A DNA stretch of 64,000 nucleotides from Shewanella sp. OMA3-2 (lineage in GTDB: Bacteria > Pseudomonadota > Gammaproteobacteria > Enterobacterales > Shewanellaceae): NCBI RefSeq assembly GCF_021513195.1, contig NZ_CP090974.1:3050001-3114000 (forward strand). The letters run 5' to 3'. This document shows, piece by piece, positions 29,463 to 40,197 of this stretch. Numbering within the stretch: the first letter of the stretch is position 1; every line of letters starts with the position of its first letter. A program made the translations under genes and the position numbers. The notes beneath the pieces were generated by a model. It made no database searches, had not been told where the DNA came from, and saw nothing but the letters and a program-made list of their open reading frames with translations.

Positions 29463-30881
29463 ATGAATCAAGCTAATCAAGCTGTAAAAGAAACGAATGT
29501 ATTAACTAAAATAGTCGATACTAAAGTCGCCCACATTGCCGCACTCAAACTGCGTTTTCCTGAGGCGACATTACAACCAAAAATATCTGACCGTAGCTTG
29601 TTTGAGGCGTTAAAACAGCCAAATGCGCAATACATATTTGAATGTAAAAAAGCCAGTCCATCAAAAGGCCTCATTCGTCCGGTATTTGATGTGGAAGCTA
29701 TTGCTGATATTTATACCAAGTACGCGGCGGGCATTTCAGTGCTCACCGATGAAGCGTTTTTTCAAGGTGACATGGATTATATTCCGCAAGTGCGAGCTCG
29801 TGTTACTCAACCTATTCTGTGTAAAGACTTTTTTGTTGATGTATACCAAATCAAATTAGCCGCCCATCAGGGCGCAGACGCAGTGTTGTTGATGCTTTCG
29901 GTACTTGATGATGCACAATATAAATTACTGGCTGAAGAAGCGGCAAAGTATCAATTAGATACATTGACCGAAGTCAGTAATGAGGAAGAATTACACCGGG
30001 CTATTGATCTTAACGCGCTTATTATTGGTATCAACAACCGTAACTTACGTGATTTATCGACAGATTTAGCCACCACAGAACAATTGGCACCGCATATTCC
30101 CTCTGATCGCGTGGTGATAAGTGAATCAGGTATTTATTCACATGACCAAGTTAAACGCCTCAACCCACTGGTTAACGGTTACTTGGTTGGTAGCTCAATT
30201 ATGGCGCAACAAGATATCGATTTAGCGTGTCGTCAGTTATTATTTGGCAACAACAAAGTGTGCGGCTTAACCCGTATTGAAGACATTAAAGCGGTCGCCG
30301 ACTTAGGCGGAGTTTATGGCGGTTTGATTTTTCACCCTGAATCACCACGTGCAGTGAATTTAACCCAAGCAAAAAGCTTAGTTAAAAACATGCGCACACT
30401 GGGTATTAGCCTTAATATGGTGGGTGTATTTGTTAATGCAGACATACGCGACATAGTTGAAACCGCTAATACACTAGAGCTACATGCAGTGCAATTACAC
30501 GGCAGTGAAACAGCGCTTGAAATAGCGGCATTAGCAGAGCAATTTAACGCGTTAAATATTGACTGTGCTATTTGGAAAGCCATTGCTGTTGACAGTACCA
30601 GTGGCAACATTGGTGTTATGCCAAAAGGTGTACAGCGTTACTTGTATGACAGTAAAAATGACCAACAATTTGGCGGCACGGGACAGGCTTTTAACTGGCA
30701 ATTAGCTATCGATAATAAAGCCCAAGCTATGCTAGCTGGCGGATTAAATGTCGATAACGCTTATCAAGCTAGCCAACAAGGATTCTACGGCTTAGATTTT
30801 AACTCAGGCGTAGAGTCAACTCCTGGCAATAAAGATCACTTACTATTGGCACAGGTATTTAACGCCCTAAGACGCAGCTAG
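29463..30881 (+). CDS. trpCF: Fused indole-3-glycerol phosphate synthase / phosphoribosylanthranilate isomerase
   Basis: Two TIM barrels in one chain. Residues about 10-260 form IGPS (FECKKASPSKGLIRP, LCKDFFVDVYQI, VISESGIYS). From about 262 the PRAI domain begins (KVCGLTRIEDI) and contains LHAVQLHG and MLAGGLNVDNAYQ. 472 residues, normal for the gammaproteobacterial fusion. Six bases after trpD. Confidence 0.96.
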   Translation: MNQANQAVKETNVLTKIVDTKVAHIAALKLRFPEATLQPKISDRSLFEALKQPNAQYIFECKKASPSKGLIRPVFDVEAIADIYTKYAAGISVLTDEAFFQGDMDYIPQVRARVTQPILCKDFFVDVYQIKLAAHQGADAVLLMLSVLDDAQYKLLAEEAAKYQLDTLTEVSNEEELHRAIDLNALIIGINNRNLRDLSTDLATTEQLAPHIPSDRVVISESGIYSHDQVKRLNPLVNGYLVGSSIMAQQDIDLACRQLLFGNNKVCGLTRIEDIKAVADLGGVYGGLIFHPESPRAVNLTQAKSLVKNMRTLGISLNMVGVFVNADIRDIVETANTLELHAVQLHGSETALEIAALAEQFNALNIDCAIWKAIAVDSTSGNIGVMPKGVQRYLYDSKNDQQFGGTGQAFNWQLAIDNKAQAMLAGGLNVDNAYQASQQGFYGLDFNSGVESTPGNKDHLLLAQVFNALRRS

Positions 30882-30997
30882 TAGTGATGATTATTAGCTC
30901 ATAGCTAACTGAGCTAACTGAGCCAAAAGATTGATGTAACCCATTTAGGATTGCGCTGTTTAGTTAGCGTAATCGACAAATATCCGATTTAAATTTT

Positions 30998-31045
30998 GAA
31001 TCGAGAACTGACTGAAACCCAGAATCGACAACTGACTCAAAAACA
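30998..31045. repeat. Two tandem 24-bp direct repeats between trpCF and trpB
   Basis: Units 30998-31021 and 31022-31045 both begin GAATCGA-AACTGACT and differ at a few positions. They occupy the 191-base gap that interrupts the otherwise packed trp operon. A shorter repeat (AGCTAACTG twice) lies in the same gap near 30903-30925. Role unknown; could affect an internal promoter or mRNA processing. Confidence 0.7.
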
Positions 31046-31072
31046 GCTTCGATTTAGCAACAGGACAACATT

Positions 31073-32278
31073 ATGGACAAGCTCAAGCTTAACCCTTATT
31101 TCGGTGAGTATGGCGGTATGTATGTACCACAAATTCTAGTGCCAGCCTTAAAGCAATTAGAAACGGCATTTGTAGAAGCACAGCAAGACCCTGAGTTTCA
31201 AGCAGAGTTTACTGACCTGCTCAAAAACTATGCGGGTCGCCCAACGGCGCTCACACTGACCCGTAATTTAAGCCCTAACCCATTAGTAAAAATCTATCTT
31301 AAAAGAGAAGATTTACTCCACGGCGGCGCCCATAAAACCAACCAAGTATTAGGCCAAGCATTACTGGCTAAACGCATGGGTAAAAAAGAAATCATTGCCG
31401 AAACAGGCGCAGGTCAGCACGGTGTAGCAACAGCGCTAGCCTGTGCGCTGTTAAACCTGAAATGTAAAGTGTATATGGGCGCAAAAGACATTGAGCGTCA
31501 ATCCCCTAACGTCTTTAGAATGAAGTTAATGGGCGCTGAAGTTATTCCGGTAACCTCGGGTTCATCTACCCTAAAAGATGCTTGTAATGAAGCGATGCGT
31601 GATTGGTCTGGTAGCTATGATAAAGCGCATTACTTATTAGGTACTGCAGCTGGACCGCACCCATTTCCGACCATAGTGCGTGAGTTTCAACGTATGATTG
31701 GTGAAGAAACCAAAAAACAAATTCTTGAAAAAGAAGGTCGGCTACCTGATGCCGTTATAGCCTGTGTGGGCGGTGGCTCAAATGCTATTGGTATGTTCGC
31801 CGACTTTATTGATGAGCCATCGGTGGAGCTTATTGGTGTAGAGCCTGCAGGTAAAGGCATTGACACGCCAATGCACGGCGCGCCGCTTAAACACGGTAAA
31901 ACCGGTATTTTCTTTGGTATGAAAGCGCCCTTGATGCAAGATAGCCACGGTCAAATTGAAGAATCATATTCGGTTTCAGCAGGCCTTGATTTCCCCTCTG
32001 TCGGCCCACAACATGCACATCTTAATGCTATTGGCCGTGCTAGATACGAATCAGCCACCGACGATGAAGCATTAGAAATGTTCCAGTTACTGGCCCGTAA
32101 AGAAGGCATTATTCCCGCGCTTGAATCAGCTCACGCAATTGCTTATGCAGTCCGTCTAGCCAAGGAAGCCACCAAAGAGACCATTTTAGTGGTCAACTTA
32201 TCAGGTCGTGGCGACAAAGATATTTTTACCGTAGCAGATATTTTAGAAGCCAAAGCACAGGAGAGCGGCAATGAGTAA
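31073..32278 (+). CDS. trpB: Tryptophan synthase beta subunit
   Basis: PLP enzyme joining indole and serine. The PLP lysine is in [18 protein letters not shown], the phosphate loop is [12 protein letters not shown], and [13 protein letters not shown] opens the chain. 401 residues. AGGACA precedes the ATG. The 191-base gap from trpCF is longer than any other inside the operon. Overlaps trpA by eight bases. Confidence 0.97.
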   Translation: MDKLKLNPYFGEYGGMYVPQILVPALKQLETAFVEAQQDPEFQAEFTDLLKNYAGRPTALTLTRNLSPNPLVKIYLKREDLLHGGAHKTNQVLGQALLAKRMGKKEIIAETGAGQHGVATALACALLNLKCKVYMGAKDIERQSPNVFRMKLMGAEVIPVTSGSSTLKDACNEAMRDWSGSYDKAHYLLGTAAGPHPFPTIVREFQRMIGEETKKQILEKEGRLPDAVIACVGGGSNAIGMFADFIDEPSVELIGVEPAGKGIDTPMHGAPLKHGKTGIFFGMKAPLMQDSHGQIEESYSVSAGLDFPSVGPQHAHLNAIGRARYESATDDEALEMFQLLARKEGIIPALESAHAIAYAVRLAKEATKETILVVNLSGRGDKDIFTVADILEAKAQESGNE

Positions 32279-33080
32279 TCGATATCAGGCAGCCTTTGCC
32301 GCATTAAAAGTTAAAAAGCAAGGTGCCTTTGTGCCATTCGTGACCATTGGAGACCCGAGTGTAGACATCTCTTTTAATATTATAAAAACCTTGGTTGAAA
32401 GTGGTGCTGACGCATTGGAATTAGGCTTTCCTTTTTCAGACCCGCTTGCTGATGGCCCGGTAATTCAAGGCGCAAACTTACGTTCCTTGGCAGCAGGCAC
32501 CACGCCTGACGACTGCTTTGAATTAATCGCTAAGGTGCGAGGACTATACCCTGAATTACCTATTGGCTTATTACTGTACGCCAACTTAGTGTTTGCCAAT
32601 GGTATCGGTAATTTTTATGCCAAAGCACAAGCGGCTGGTGTCGATTCAGTGTTAATTGCTGATGTGCCGGTAGAAGAATCTGCGCCGTTTATTGAAGCGG
32701 CTAAAAAGCATAATGTCGCACCAATATTTATTGCACCGCCGAATGCCGACAGCGAAACATTAAAGCAGGTCAGTGAGTCTGGTGAAGGTTATACCTACTT
32801 ATTATCCCGTGCAGGCGTAACAGGGACAGAATCTAAAGCGGGTACTCCGGTTGATCAAATTCTCGCCCAGTTAGCACAGTTCAATGCACCACCACCACTA
32901 TTAGGCTTTGGTATTTCAGAGCCTGCACAGGTAAAGGAGGCCATTAAAGCCGGGGCTGCTGGCGCCATATCGGGGTCAGCGGTGGTTAAAATCATTGAAA
33001 CCCATCAATATGATGAAGTCACATTACTCGCCAAACTGGCTGTATTTACGACAAGCATGAAAGCTGCCACTGCTTATTAA
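32271..33080 (+). CDS. trpA: Tryptophan synthase alpha subunit
   Basis: Cleaves indole-3-glycerol phosphate and channels indole to TrpB. Catalytic Glu lies in [16 protein letters not shown] and Asp in [22 protein letters not shown] and GFGISEP bind phosphate. 269 residues. GGAGAG is upstream of the ATG inside trpB. Last gene of the operon. Confidence 0.97.
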   Translation: MSNRYQAAFAALKVKKQGAFVPFVTIGDPSVDISFNIIKTLVESGADALELGFPFSDPLADGPVIQGANLRSLAAGTTPDDCFELIAKVRGLYPELPIGLLLYANLVFANGIGNFYAKAQAAGVDSVLIADVPVEESAPFIEAAKKHNVAPIFIAPPNADSETLKQVSESGEGYTYLLSRAGVTGTESKAGTPVDQILAQLAQFNAPPPLLGFGISEPAQVKEAIKAGAAGAISGSAVVKIIETHQYDEVTLLAKLAVFTTSMKAATAY

Positions 33081-33130
33081 TTGAACCCAGCTTAAGATAA
33101 TAAACAATTATCAAACTGCCTTTCAGTCAT

Positions 33131-33164
33131 AAAATAATGGAGCCAACTATGGCTTCATTATTTT
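33131..33164 (+). terminator. Intrinsic terminator of the trp operon
   Basis: AAAATAATGGAGCCA pairs with TGGCTTCATTATTTT across a four-base loop (one G-T pair), ending in Ts, 50 bases after trpA. The following stretch 33165-33498 carries no gene; it holds a 6-bp inverted repeat at 33460-33477 (ATGCAA/TTGCAT) just before yciB and presumably the yciB promoter. Confidence 0.8.
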
Positions 33165-33498
33165 GATCAAACTTACAGAATGTAATCAGCTACACAAAAT
33201 AGACAAAATAAATAAAACAACCTTGCAGGCTACTTAATGCGCCGACCTATTTATATTGATTCATTTGGGTGTAAAAAATTAATAATAAAATTGATTCCTC
33301 AATATTAAAACCGACCGCTATGTTTCTTTAACTCGATTTTACTCAACAAATGTCGATTACGTTTTTATGAAAAAATGTTAATTATCATACATCATTTTAG
33401 CCGTGCTAAAGGTTCTCGATTAACCATGTTGCGTGGTACACTCATGGCTTATTCTTCCATGCAATGGACCTTGCATCCAACAGTGAATCTTATCTAAC

Positions 33499-34044
33499 AT
33501 GAAACAATTGCTCGATTTCTTACCGCTAGTTATTTTTTTCGCAGTGTATAAGTTTGCCGATATTTATACCGCTACGGCTGTACTTATCGCCGCCACCGCA
33601 GTGCAACTTGTTGTGACCTATTTATTGTATAAACAGATAGAGAAAATGCATCTAATCACTTTTGCGATGGTAACCGTGTTTGGTTCATTAACCTTGTTTT
33701 TTCAAGACGATGCCTTTATAAAATGGAAAGTCACCATAGTATATGGACTGTTTGCCGTTGGCTTAGCCGTAAGCCAGTTAATGGGTAAACCCGCACTAAA
33801 AAGTATGCTTGGCAAAGAAATGGTCGTAAAAGACAACATCTGGGCTCAAGTAACATGGTATTGGGTCAGTTTTTTCATTATTTGCGGTATCGTCAATATT
33901 TATGTCGCCTTTAGTTTACCGCTAGAAACTTGGGTTAACTTTAAGGTATTTGGTTTAACTGCCTTAACCTTAGTCAATACTGTAATCACAGTGGTTTACT
34001 TGTTTAAACACATGGAAAACCCACCGGAAGACCAGAAAAGCTAA
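33499..34044 (+). CDS. yciB: Inner-membrane-spanning septation protein YciB (IspZ)
   Basis: Polytopic inner-membrane protein implicated in envelope and division integrity. About five hydrophobic segments are visible. The family opening [18 protein letters not shown] and the motif [13 protein letters not shown] are clear. 181 residues, typical. Found near trp in E. coli too. The ATG has only a weak ribosome site. Confidence 0.93.
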   Translation: MKQLLDFLPLVIFFAVYKFADIYTATAVLIAATAVQLVVTYLLYKQIEKMHLITFAMVTVFGSLTLFFQDDAFIKWKVTIVYGLFAVGLAVSQLMGKPALKSMLGKEMVVKDNIWAQVTWYWVSFFIICGIVNIYVAFSLPLETWVNFKVFGLTALTLVNTVITVVYLFKHMENPPEDQKS

Positions 34045-34132
34045 TTTGATTTGAGTCGTTATTGAAACGATTACAGTGCGTTATATTCAACAATGCTTAA
34101 CAGCAAATTTAAGAACAAATGGAGCCTTGACT

Positions 34133-34432
34133 ATGTGGTACATGATCTCTTCTCAAGATGTTGAAAACAGTTTAGCAAAACGTTTATCCGTTCGTGCCGA
34201 TCATCTTGCACGCTTACAAACTTTAGCTGACGAAGGCCGCTTATTAACCGCAGGTCCACATCCTGCCATTGATAATGAAAACCCTGGCGAAGCTGGCTTT
34301 ACCGGTTCGTTAGTGATTGCTGACTTCGCTTCATTAGCAGATGCACAAGCTTGGGCTGATGTTGACCCTTATATTGCTGCGGGCGTTTACCAAAGCGTGA
34401 TTGTTAAACCGTTTAAGCGAGTCCTACCGTAA
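34133..34432 (+). CDS. yciI: YciI family protein
   Basis: Small alpha-beta protein of the YCII family, biochemical role unproven. The sequence [25 protein letters not shown] and the His/Asp motifs [16 protein letters not shown] match. The ATG at 34133 with GGAG upstream is chosen over the start at 34076, giving 99 residues, the family length. The stop overlaps the xthA start by one base. Confidence 0.93.
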   Translation: MWYMISSQDVENSLAKRLSVRADHLARLQTLADEGRLLTAGPHPAIDNENPGEAGFTGSLVIADFASLADAQAWADVDPYIAAGVYQSVIVKPFKRVLP

Positions 34433-35241
34433 TGAAAATTGTCTCTTTTAATATCAATGGCATTCGGGCGCGGTTACATCAACTACAGGCATTGATTGAT
34501 AGCCACCAGCCAGACATTATTGGCCTACAAGAAACCAAAGTACACGATGAAGCATTTCCATTAGCCGATGTCGAAGCCATGGGTTACAAGGTTCATTTTC
34601 ATGGTGGTAAAGCTCACTATGGTGTGGCTATGTTATCTAAAGCCGAACCACTTAAGGTTATAAAAGGTTTTGAAAGTGATGGTGACGATGCCCAGCGGCG
34701 TTTAATCATCGGCCAATTCAGCCAAGCGAATGGGCGTGTATTAACCGTCATCAACGGCTACTTCCCTCAGGGTGAAAGTATTCACCACGAAACAAAATAC
34801 CCTGCTAAACGCAAGTTTTACCAAGACTTAATGACCTACTTAACCACTCACCACACCCCCGATGAAGACATCGCTGTGATTGGTGATATCAATATTTCAC
34901 CACTTGATTTAGATATCGGTATTGGTGAGCCTAATGCTAAGCGTTGGTTAAAATCAGGCAAGTGTAGTTTTCAACCTGAAGAGCGTGAATGGTTAAAAAC
35001 CTTATTAGATTGGGGTTTTGTTGACAGTTTCCGTCAATTACACCCTACACGTACAGAGCGTTACTCATGGTTTGACTATCGCAGCAAAGGCTTTGATGAC
35101 AATCGTGGTCTGCGTATTGATGTGGTATTAGCCACGCAATCGTTAGTGGCTAATGTTATTGAATCTGATGTGGATTATGACCTACGCGCTATTGACAAGC
35201 CATCTGATCATGCACCGATCTGGAGCACGTTTAAAGCATAA
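34432..35241 (+). CDS. xthA: Exodeoxyribonuclease III
   Basis: AP endonuclease and 3'-5' exonuclease of base-excision repair. Motifs include FNINGIRARLHQL, GLQETKVHDEAFP (metal-binding Glu), VIGDINISPLDLDIG and the C-terminal SDHAPIWSTF catalytic His. 269 residues. Coupled to yciI by TAATG. The unusual partner is a lineage arrangement. Confidence 0.96.
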   Translation: MKIVSFNINGIRARLHQLQALIDSHQPDIIGLQETKVHDEAFPLADVEAMGYKVHFHGGKAHYGVAMLSKAEPLKVIKGFESDGDDAQRRLIIGQFSQANGRVLTVINGYFPQGESIHHETKYPAKRKFYQDLMTYLTTHHTPDEDIAVIGDINISPLDLDIGIGEPNAKRWLKSGKCSFQPEEREWLKTLLDWGFVDSFRQLHPTRTERYSWFDYRSKGFDDNRGLRIDVVLATQSLVANVIESDVDYDLRAIDKPSDHAPIWSTFKA

Positions 35242-35270
35242 ATAGCAGCTTTAATATTTGTGTTCACTTT

Positions 35271-35307
35271 AAAAAAAGGTTTAATCTATTCGATTAAGCC
35301 TTTTTTT
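35271..35307. terminator. Bidirectional intrinsic terminator between xthA and the diguanylate cyclase gene
   Basis: AAAAAAAGGTTTAATC and GATTAAGCCTTTTTTT form a long stem (one wobble pair) around TATTC, with an A-run and a T-run on either side. It can serve both convergent genes. Confidence 0.85.
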
Positions 35308-35348
35308 AAGAAAACCGCCACTAAAAAGCACCGACTTTGTTGTACAGC

Positions 35349-36263
35349 CTATTGCCATTGTGAGAATTTATTTTTCCCATTTCGTTTTGAGTCATATAAA
35401 GCACTATCTGCGCGATGATAAATTTGCTCTACATCTTTATCACTGGGCAAGAACTGACTGATCCCAATACTGATTGACGGACCACACTGCAGTTTTTTAT
35501 CGTTAATATGCATATCTGCAATCTGCTGATTTAAACGTCGGGCTAAATCAATACAAGATTCTGCAGACATATTAATATGAATAACACCAAATTCATCACC
35601 ACCAAGGCGGCCAAATATATCGGTTTGCTTAAGTTCAGCTTGACATATTTTAACAACTTTTTTGAGAATATCATCGCCAAAAAGGTGTCCATGGATATCA
35701 TTAATATTTTTAAAATTATCTATATCGAAAACTAACAAGCTGTAACCTTGTTGACCTTGTTTGAAATTTAAATAAGCATCATTTAAATACTCAATAAATT
35801 TCCTGCGGTTAATAATGTTCGTTAGAAAATCAGTTTGAGATTGATAAATCAACTTTTGCTCTAATTGATAACGTTCTGTGATGTTACGAGCGACCCAAAC
35901 AACGGCTCTTTCTCCATAGCGGAGGGTTTTTAATGGATTAACCCGCCCTTCGAATCGCAGTAAGCCAATAGGTCCTGAACCACCTTCAATATCCTTAACG
36001 TCATCAGCAGCAAGTGAATATTCAAACACATTTAACTTATTTGAGAGTAGCGTTTCTTGAATTCTGTCAATAAACCAGTTTGCTTTTTCCTCTGGTAATA
36101 CATCGAATAAACTCAGCCCTTTTAGGAAGCTAGCATTATGATAATAATCAGAACTATTGCCCCCAAGTATCGCGGTATAGCGACCAGACTCAGTCAATAC
36201 AAAAACCAAATCAGGTAATGATAAAGTTATGGCTTCATATTCTTCAATGATTTCTAAATCCAT
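35349..36263 (-). CDS. Diguanylate cyclase with N-terminal PAS-like domain
   Basis: Predicted soluble c-di-GMP synthase. Residues about 10-130 look like a PAS sensor with a short PAC stretch (VVWVARNITERYQLEQKL). The GGDEF domain follows, with TDFLTNIINRRKF, the intact active-site loop GRLGGDEFGV and the tail ADSALYDSKRNGKNKF. The usual inhibitory-site RxxD is KQTD, so product feedback may be weakened. No membrane segment. Single gene convergent with xthA; signal unknown. Confidence 0.88.
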   Translation of the reverse strand: MDLEIIEEYEAITLSLPDLVFVLTESGRYTAILGGNSSDYYHNASFLKGLSLFDVLPEEKANWFIDRIQETLLSNKLNVFEYSLAADDVKDIEGGSGPIGLLRFEGRVNPLKTLRYGERAVVWVARNITERYQLEQKLIYQSQTDFLTNIINRRKFIEYLNDAYLNFKQGQQGYSLLVFDIDNFKNINDIHGHLFGDDILKKVVKICQAELKQTDIFGRLGGDEFGVIHINMSAESCIDLARRLNQQIADMHINDKKLQCGPSISIGISQFLPSDKDVEQIYHRADSALYDSKRNGKNKFSQWQ

Positions 36264-36397
36264 CCTTCACCTCTAATAATGAACTAAATAACTTGGTATT
36301 AGAATTGTGGCACAAAATTGCGTGATGGTGATATGTAATAAATAATAAGTGTTGCTGGCTGTTAGCGATAATGACTCACGCCAGCTTCCTCTGTTGG

Positions 36398-37117
36398 CTA
36401 TTCAGATAACGAATCATTCTGTGCAATACTATCAACCGCTTGAATGTATTTTGCCGCTAATTGAGCATTTGCTTGTGGTAGGTGCGGCACATAGCCTAAA
36501 AAGGGCGCGGTCATCACTTGTTGCAAACTGCTAAGGTTAGCAGTTATTTCGCTCATGTCAGCGTCCACTTGATTAGCCACCCATCCAGCAATGTTAAGTC
36601 CATCCGCTTCAATAGCTTGCTGGGTTAATAAAGCATGATTCAAACACCCTAGCTTCATGCCTACCACTAAAATAACCCCTACCCGTTCAGCATTTTGGGT
36701 TTGTACATAAGCATCCAGCTGCTTAACACTGTCAGACAAATACTGATGATTGCCAAGTGGTAACCGCCACCCCCCCGCGCCTTCAATCAAGGCAAAATCT
36801 GCGGTTAATATTGGCGTAGCAAGTAAAGTTTCGACGACCTTGGATGCCGATAATATTACATCCGCTTGAGCTGCGGCAATATGCGGCGCAATCGCTGGCT
36901 CAAATGCAATAGGATTAACCTGTTGATAGCTTAAGCCCATGTTCGACTGTGCCATTAACGCTTGCGCATCTGAATTTCTTAATCCATCAGGCGTTAACAC
37001 GCAGCCCGATGCTATGGGTTTAAAGCCACACTTCTTGCCTTTGGCTAAAGACAGTAACGCTGAAGAAATTAAGGTTTTACCGCTATCGGTATCTGTGCCA
37101 GTAACAAAGTAAATCAT
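36398..37117 (-). CDS. bioD: Dethiobiotin synthetase
   Basis: ATP-dependent ureido ring closure of DAPA with CO2. The P-loop TGTDTDSGKTLISSALL opens the chain; FKPIASGC and ALIEGAGGWRLPL are family motifs. 239 residues. Last gene of bioBFCD, 28 bases after bioC. Confidence 0.94.
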   Translation of the reverse strand: MIYFVTGTDTDSGKTLISSALLSLAKGKKCGFKPIASGCVLTPDGLRNSDAQALMAQSNMGLSYQQVNPIAFEPAIAPHIAAAQADVILSASKVVETLLATPILTADFALIEGAGGWRLPLGNHQYLSDSVKQLDAYVQTQNAERVGVILVVGMKLGCLNHALLTQQAIEADGLNIAGWVANQVDADMSEITANLSSLQQVMTAPFLGYVPHLPQANAQLAAKYIQAVDSIAQNDSLSE

Positions 37118-37145
37118 GCTCTGCCTACTCTATGTAAATGCAAAA

Positions 37146-37910
37146 TTAACGCTTTTGCGCGTGGATATAAGCTATGTGATAGGTCAAAGGAATACCCTTT
37201 TCGGTGGCGAGTCCTTGTGCTAATAACACCCGCTCTTGCCAGGCGGATTTTGATAACATAGTCCGCGATTGGCTGCCAGCTTGTCCGGCTGATGCGCCAA
37301 CGCCTTTAATTGAATACAGTAAACTGCGTAAATCATCAAAATAGACGGTGATTTTTTCTACACTCGCCTGCAAAATCATCCAACTGCTGTTGCTCGAATG
37401 TGTTGTAGCGTCTTTAACACCAAAAGCACTTAATAAGCTTGGCATGCTGGCAAATTGATTAGTTCTAAAACCTAATGTTTGCAGCTCAGGTAAACTGCCA
37501 TCGGCCACTATGGCGAGATTACACACTCCTTTATCCACTAACACCCGCTCTATTTCATTAACGGCTTTGGGGAAATCATCACACCATTGTAGGGCAAGAT
37601 TTGAGTAAACACTGTCAACACTATTAGCGCTAAGCGTCAGAGATTGGGCATCACAGTTAAGCATTGAATACTGAGGATAATTCAATCTGACCTGCTCTAA
37701 CATGCCAGCGGCAATATCAATTGCTGTCACGTTCGATACCGACGAAAAAGCCTTAAAACAGGTGCCTGGGCCACATCCAATATCAGCAACATGGCCGGTT
37801 AATGTGGCATTATCCTGTAATGTTTTTGCTGTGATCCGCTGTAACACATCATGTTGTTTATAAAGACTGGCCGCATGGGAAAAGGCATCGGCAACCGATT
37901 TCTCTAACAT
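37146..37910 (-). CDS. bioC: Malonyl-ACP O-methyltransferase
   Basis: SAM-dependent enzyme that methylates malonyl-ACP so that fatty-acid synthesis can build pimeloyl. The SAM motif is VADIGCGPGTCFKAF, followed by AIDIAAGMLEQVR and the post-motif NLALQWCDD. 254 residues. The ATG directly follows the bioF stop (TAGATG). Confidence 0.92.
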   Translation of the reverse strand: MLEKSVADAFSHAASLYKQHDVLQRITAKTLQDNATLTGHVADIGCGPGTCFKAFSSVSNVTAIDIAAGMLEQVRLNYPQYSMLNCDAQSLTLSANSVDSVYSNLALQWCDDFPKAVNEIERVLVDKGVCNLAIVADGSLPELQTLGFRTNQFASMPSLLSAFGVKDATTHSSNSSWMILQASVEKITVYFDDLRSLLYSIKGVGASAGQAGSQSRTMLSKSAWQERVLLAQGLATEKGIPLTYHIAYIHAQKR

Positions 37911-39053
37911 CTATTGATTCTCAATTGGCTTGTCTATTAACAATACAGCAAGCTGGGCTACCAGTTGGTGGATCTGTGCTGACGTATGCTTAGCATTTAA
38001 GGTAATGCGTAATCTGGCCGAACCTTGAGGTACGGTTGGTGAGCGTATTGCTCCCACCTTAAAGCCTTTTTTAGCCAGCGATTCTGCCACTGCCATAGTC
38101 GATGTGTTATCGCCAATAATGATGGGTTGAATTGCTGTTTTTGACTCAGTGAGCACTATGCCCGCATCCCTTGCTAAACATCTAAACAAGGCGATATTGT
38201 CATTGAGTTGAATGATGCGATCGGGTTGCTGCTCAATTAACGCCAGCGCTGAAAAAGCCAAATGGGCATTCGCCGGTGACAAGGCTGTTGAATAAATATA
38301 ATGGCGAGCATTGGCCACCAAAAAATCAATCACTTGCTGACTGGCTAAAATGGCCGCGCCCTGGCAGCCTAATGCCTTACCGAAGGTTACCACTTGAATA
38401 TCCGCATGATTCACCGTTACTCGGTTTTCATTTAACACCCCAAAACCGTGGGCATCATCGACGATTAACAAGCTATTGTGTTGCCGACACAGGGTGCTTA
38501 AATCGCTCATTGGTGCACTATCACCGTCCATGCTAAAGACGCTTTCGGTGATTAATACGCTATTGGGATGTTTGGCCAGTAGGCGGGCTGCACTGTCTAT
38601 ATCGTTATGCAGGTAACGCAGCAACTTTGCGCCACTGTCCTGAATGCCGTCAATAATTGAAGCGTGCACCAGCTTATCGGCAATTACTGTGTCAGTGGTT
38701 GAAAACAGAGTTTTCATCAAAGCATTATTGGCACTAAAGCCGGAGCAAAAAAGCATTCCCGCTTGATGCCCGGTTATATCGCACAACTTTTGTTCAAGCA
38801 TTGTATGCGCCTGGCTATAGCCGCTAACCAATGGCGATGCTTTGCTGCCAACGCCATAGAGTAATGCCCCTTGATACAGCGCATCAGCAAGTTCAGGCGC
38901 GCTGGCTAAACCTAGGTAATCATTGTGACTAAAATCGATAACCGATTCTGCTTGATGGGCTGTGGCATTAAGCTCATGACGTTGTCGCAGCAAGCCATTT
39001 GCTTGCTGCATCGCCATTTGTTGAGTGATTTTATCCGTAAGAGGATGCGCCAT
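37911..39053 (-). CDS. bioF: 8-amino-7-oxononanoate synthase
   Basis: PLP enzyme condensing pimeloyl-ACP with alanine. The PLP lysine lies in QVVTFGKALGCQGAAIL; DDAHGFGVLNE and FSHNDYLGLA are family motifs. The ATG at 39053 is taken; a TTG one codon earlier is possible. 380 residues. Follows bioB by 30 bases. Confidence 0.94.
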   Translation of the reverse strand: MAHPLTDKITQQMAMQQANGLLRQRHELNATAHQAESVIDFSHNDYLGLASAPELADALYQGALLYGVGSKASPLVSGYSQAHTMLEQKLCDITGHQAGMLFCSGFSANNALMKTLFSTTDTVIADKLVHASIIDGIQDSGAKLLRYLHNDIDSAARLLAKHPNSVLITESVFSMDGDSAPMSDLSTLCRQHNSLLIVDDAHGFGVLNENRVTVNHADIQVVTFGKALGCQGAAILASQQVIDFLVANARHYIYSTALSPANAHLAFSALALIEQQPDRIIQLNDNIALFRCLARDAGIVLTESKTAIQPIIIGDNTSTMAVAESLAKKGFKVGAIRSPTVPQGSARLRITLNAKHTSAQIHQLVAQLAVLLIDKPIENQ

Positions 39054-39083
39054 CAATTTGCCGTATTATTGTCAAAAACAAGC

Positions 39084-40136
39084 TTATAATGCCGCGGCAT
39101 CGTAAAACTGTTGGGTTGCTTTAGCAGTTTGTGCGCTGGCTTTTGCCACCATTTGGCTGTCTTGGTCAATATTCGCCACTGGGCCTTGTTCAGGGTGTAG
39201 CCCTAAACGTTTGAACAAGTTCATATCATCATTTTCTTCAGGGTTTGCCGTGGTTAATAACTTACAACCATAGAAAATTGAGTTTGCTCCAGCAAAGAAA
39301 CACATTGATTGTAATTCATCGCTCATGCTTTCACGCCCTGCCGATAAGCGCACTCGAGACTTAGGCATAATGATGCGGGCAACGGCAATAGTGCGCACAA
39401 ATTCAAGTGGATCTAAATCATCTATTTTCTCAAACGGTGTGCCAGCCACTTTAACTAGCATGTTAATTGGCACTGAATCTGGGTGTTGGGCTAGGTTAGC
39501 TAACTGTTGTAACAAACCTGCGCGGTCAGTGGCTTTCTCGCCCATACCGACAATCCCACCTGAACAGACTTTCATGCCTGATGAACGCACGTTAGTCAAT
39601 GTGTCTAAACGGCTTTGATAAGTGCGAGTGGTGATCACATCGCCATAATATTCAGGCGAGGTATCTAAGTTGTGGTTGTAGTAATCAAGCCCTGCACCAG
39701 CCAGTTGCTCAGACTGCTCTTTTGATAACATGCCCAGTGTCATGCAGGTTTCCATGCCTAAAGCACGAACATCTTTTACCATTTGGGTTAAATATGGCAT
39801 GTCTTTGTCACGCGGGTTACGCCATGCTGCGCCCATACAAAAACGTGATGCACCCGCGGCTTTGGCGCTTTTGGCTTCAGTTAATACTTTTTCAATTTCA
39901 AGTAAACGTTCTTTTTCAAGACCCGTGTCGTAACGCGCACTTTGTGGGCAATATTTACAGTCTTCAGGGCAAGCACCGGTTTTTATCGACAATAAACGGC
40001 TGATCTGTACCTCGTTAGGATCAAAACTTTCACGATGAATACTGTGGGCTTTAAACAGTAAATCATTCATTGGCAATGCAAATAACGCTTCAATTTCTGC
40101 TTTCTGCCAATCATTGCGAACTTCAGCTAACGACAT
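39084..40136 (-). CDS. bioB: Biotin synthase
   Basis: Radical-SAM enzyme inserting sulfur into dethiobiotin. The 4Fe-4S motif is [22 protein letters not shown] and SAGRESM mark the 2Fe-2S region ligands. 350 residues. AAGGAA lies before the ATG. First gene of bioBFCD, divergent from bioA as in enterics. Confidence 0.97.
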   Translation of the reverse strand: MSLAEVRNDWQKAEIEALFALPMNDLLFKAHSIHRESFDPNEVQISRLLSIKTGACPEDCKYCPQSARYDTGLEKERLLEIEKVLTEAKSAKAAGASRFCMGAAWRNPRDKDMPYLTQMVKDVRALGMETCMTLGMLSKEQSEQLAGAGLDYYNHNLDTSPEYYGDVITTRTYQSRLDTLTNVRSSGMKVCSGGIVGMGEKATDRAGLLQQLANLAQHPDSVPINMLVKVAGTPFEKIDDLDPLEFVRTIAVARIIMPKSRVRLSAGRESMSDELQSMCFFAGANSIFYGCKLLTTANPEENDDMNLFKRLGLHPEQGPVANIDQDSQMVAKASAQTAKATQQFYDAAAL

Positions 40137-40169
40137 GGATCATTCCTTTATTTTGATTTTATGTTGGCT

Positions 40170-40197
40170 AGGATACCTGTAGCCCGTAAACTGTCAA
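40170..40197 (-). promoter_or_regulatory. Candidate bioBFCD promoter
   Basis: Minus strand: -35 TTGACA at 40192-40197, 16-base spacer, -10 TATCCT at 40170-40175, 34 bases upstream of bioB. It lies in the 98-base divergent bioB-bioA region where BirA would be expected to bind, but I do not see a convincing copy of the enteric BirA palindrome. Confidence 0.5.
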
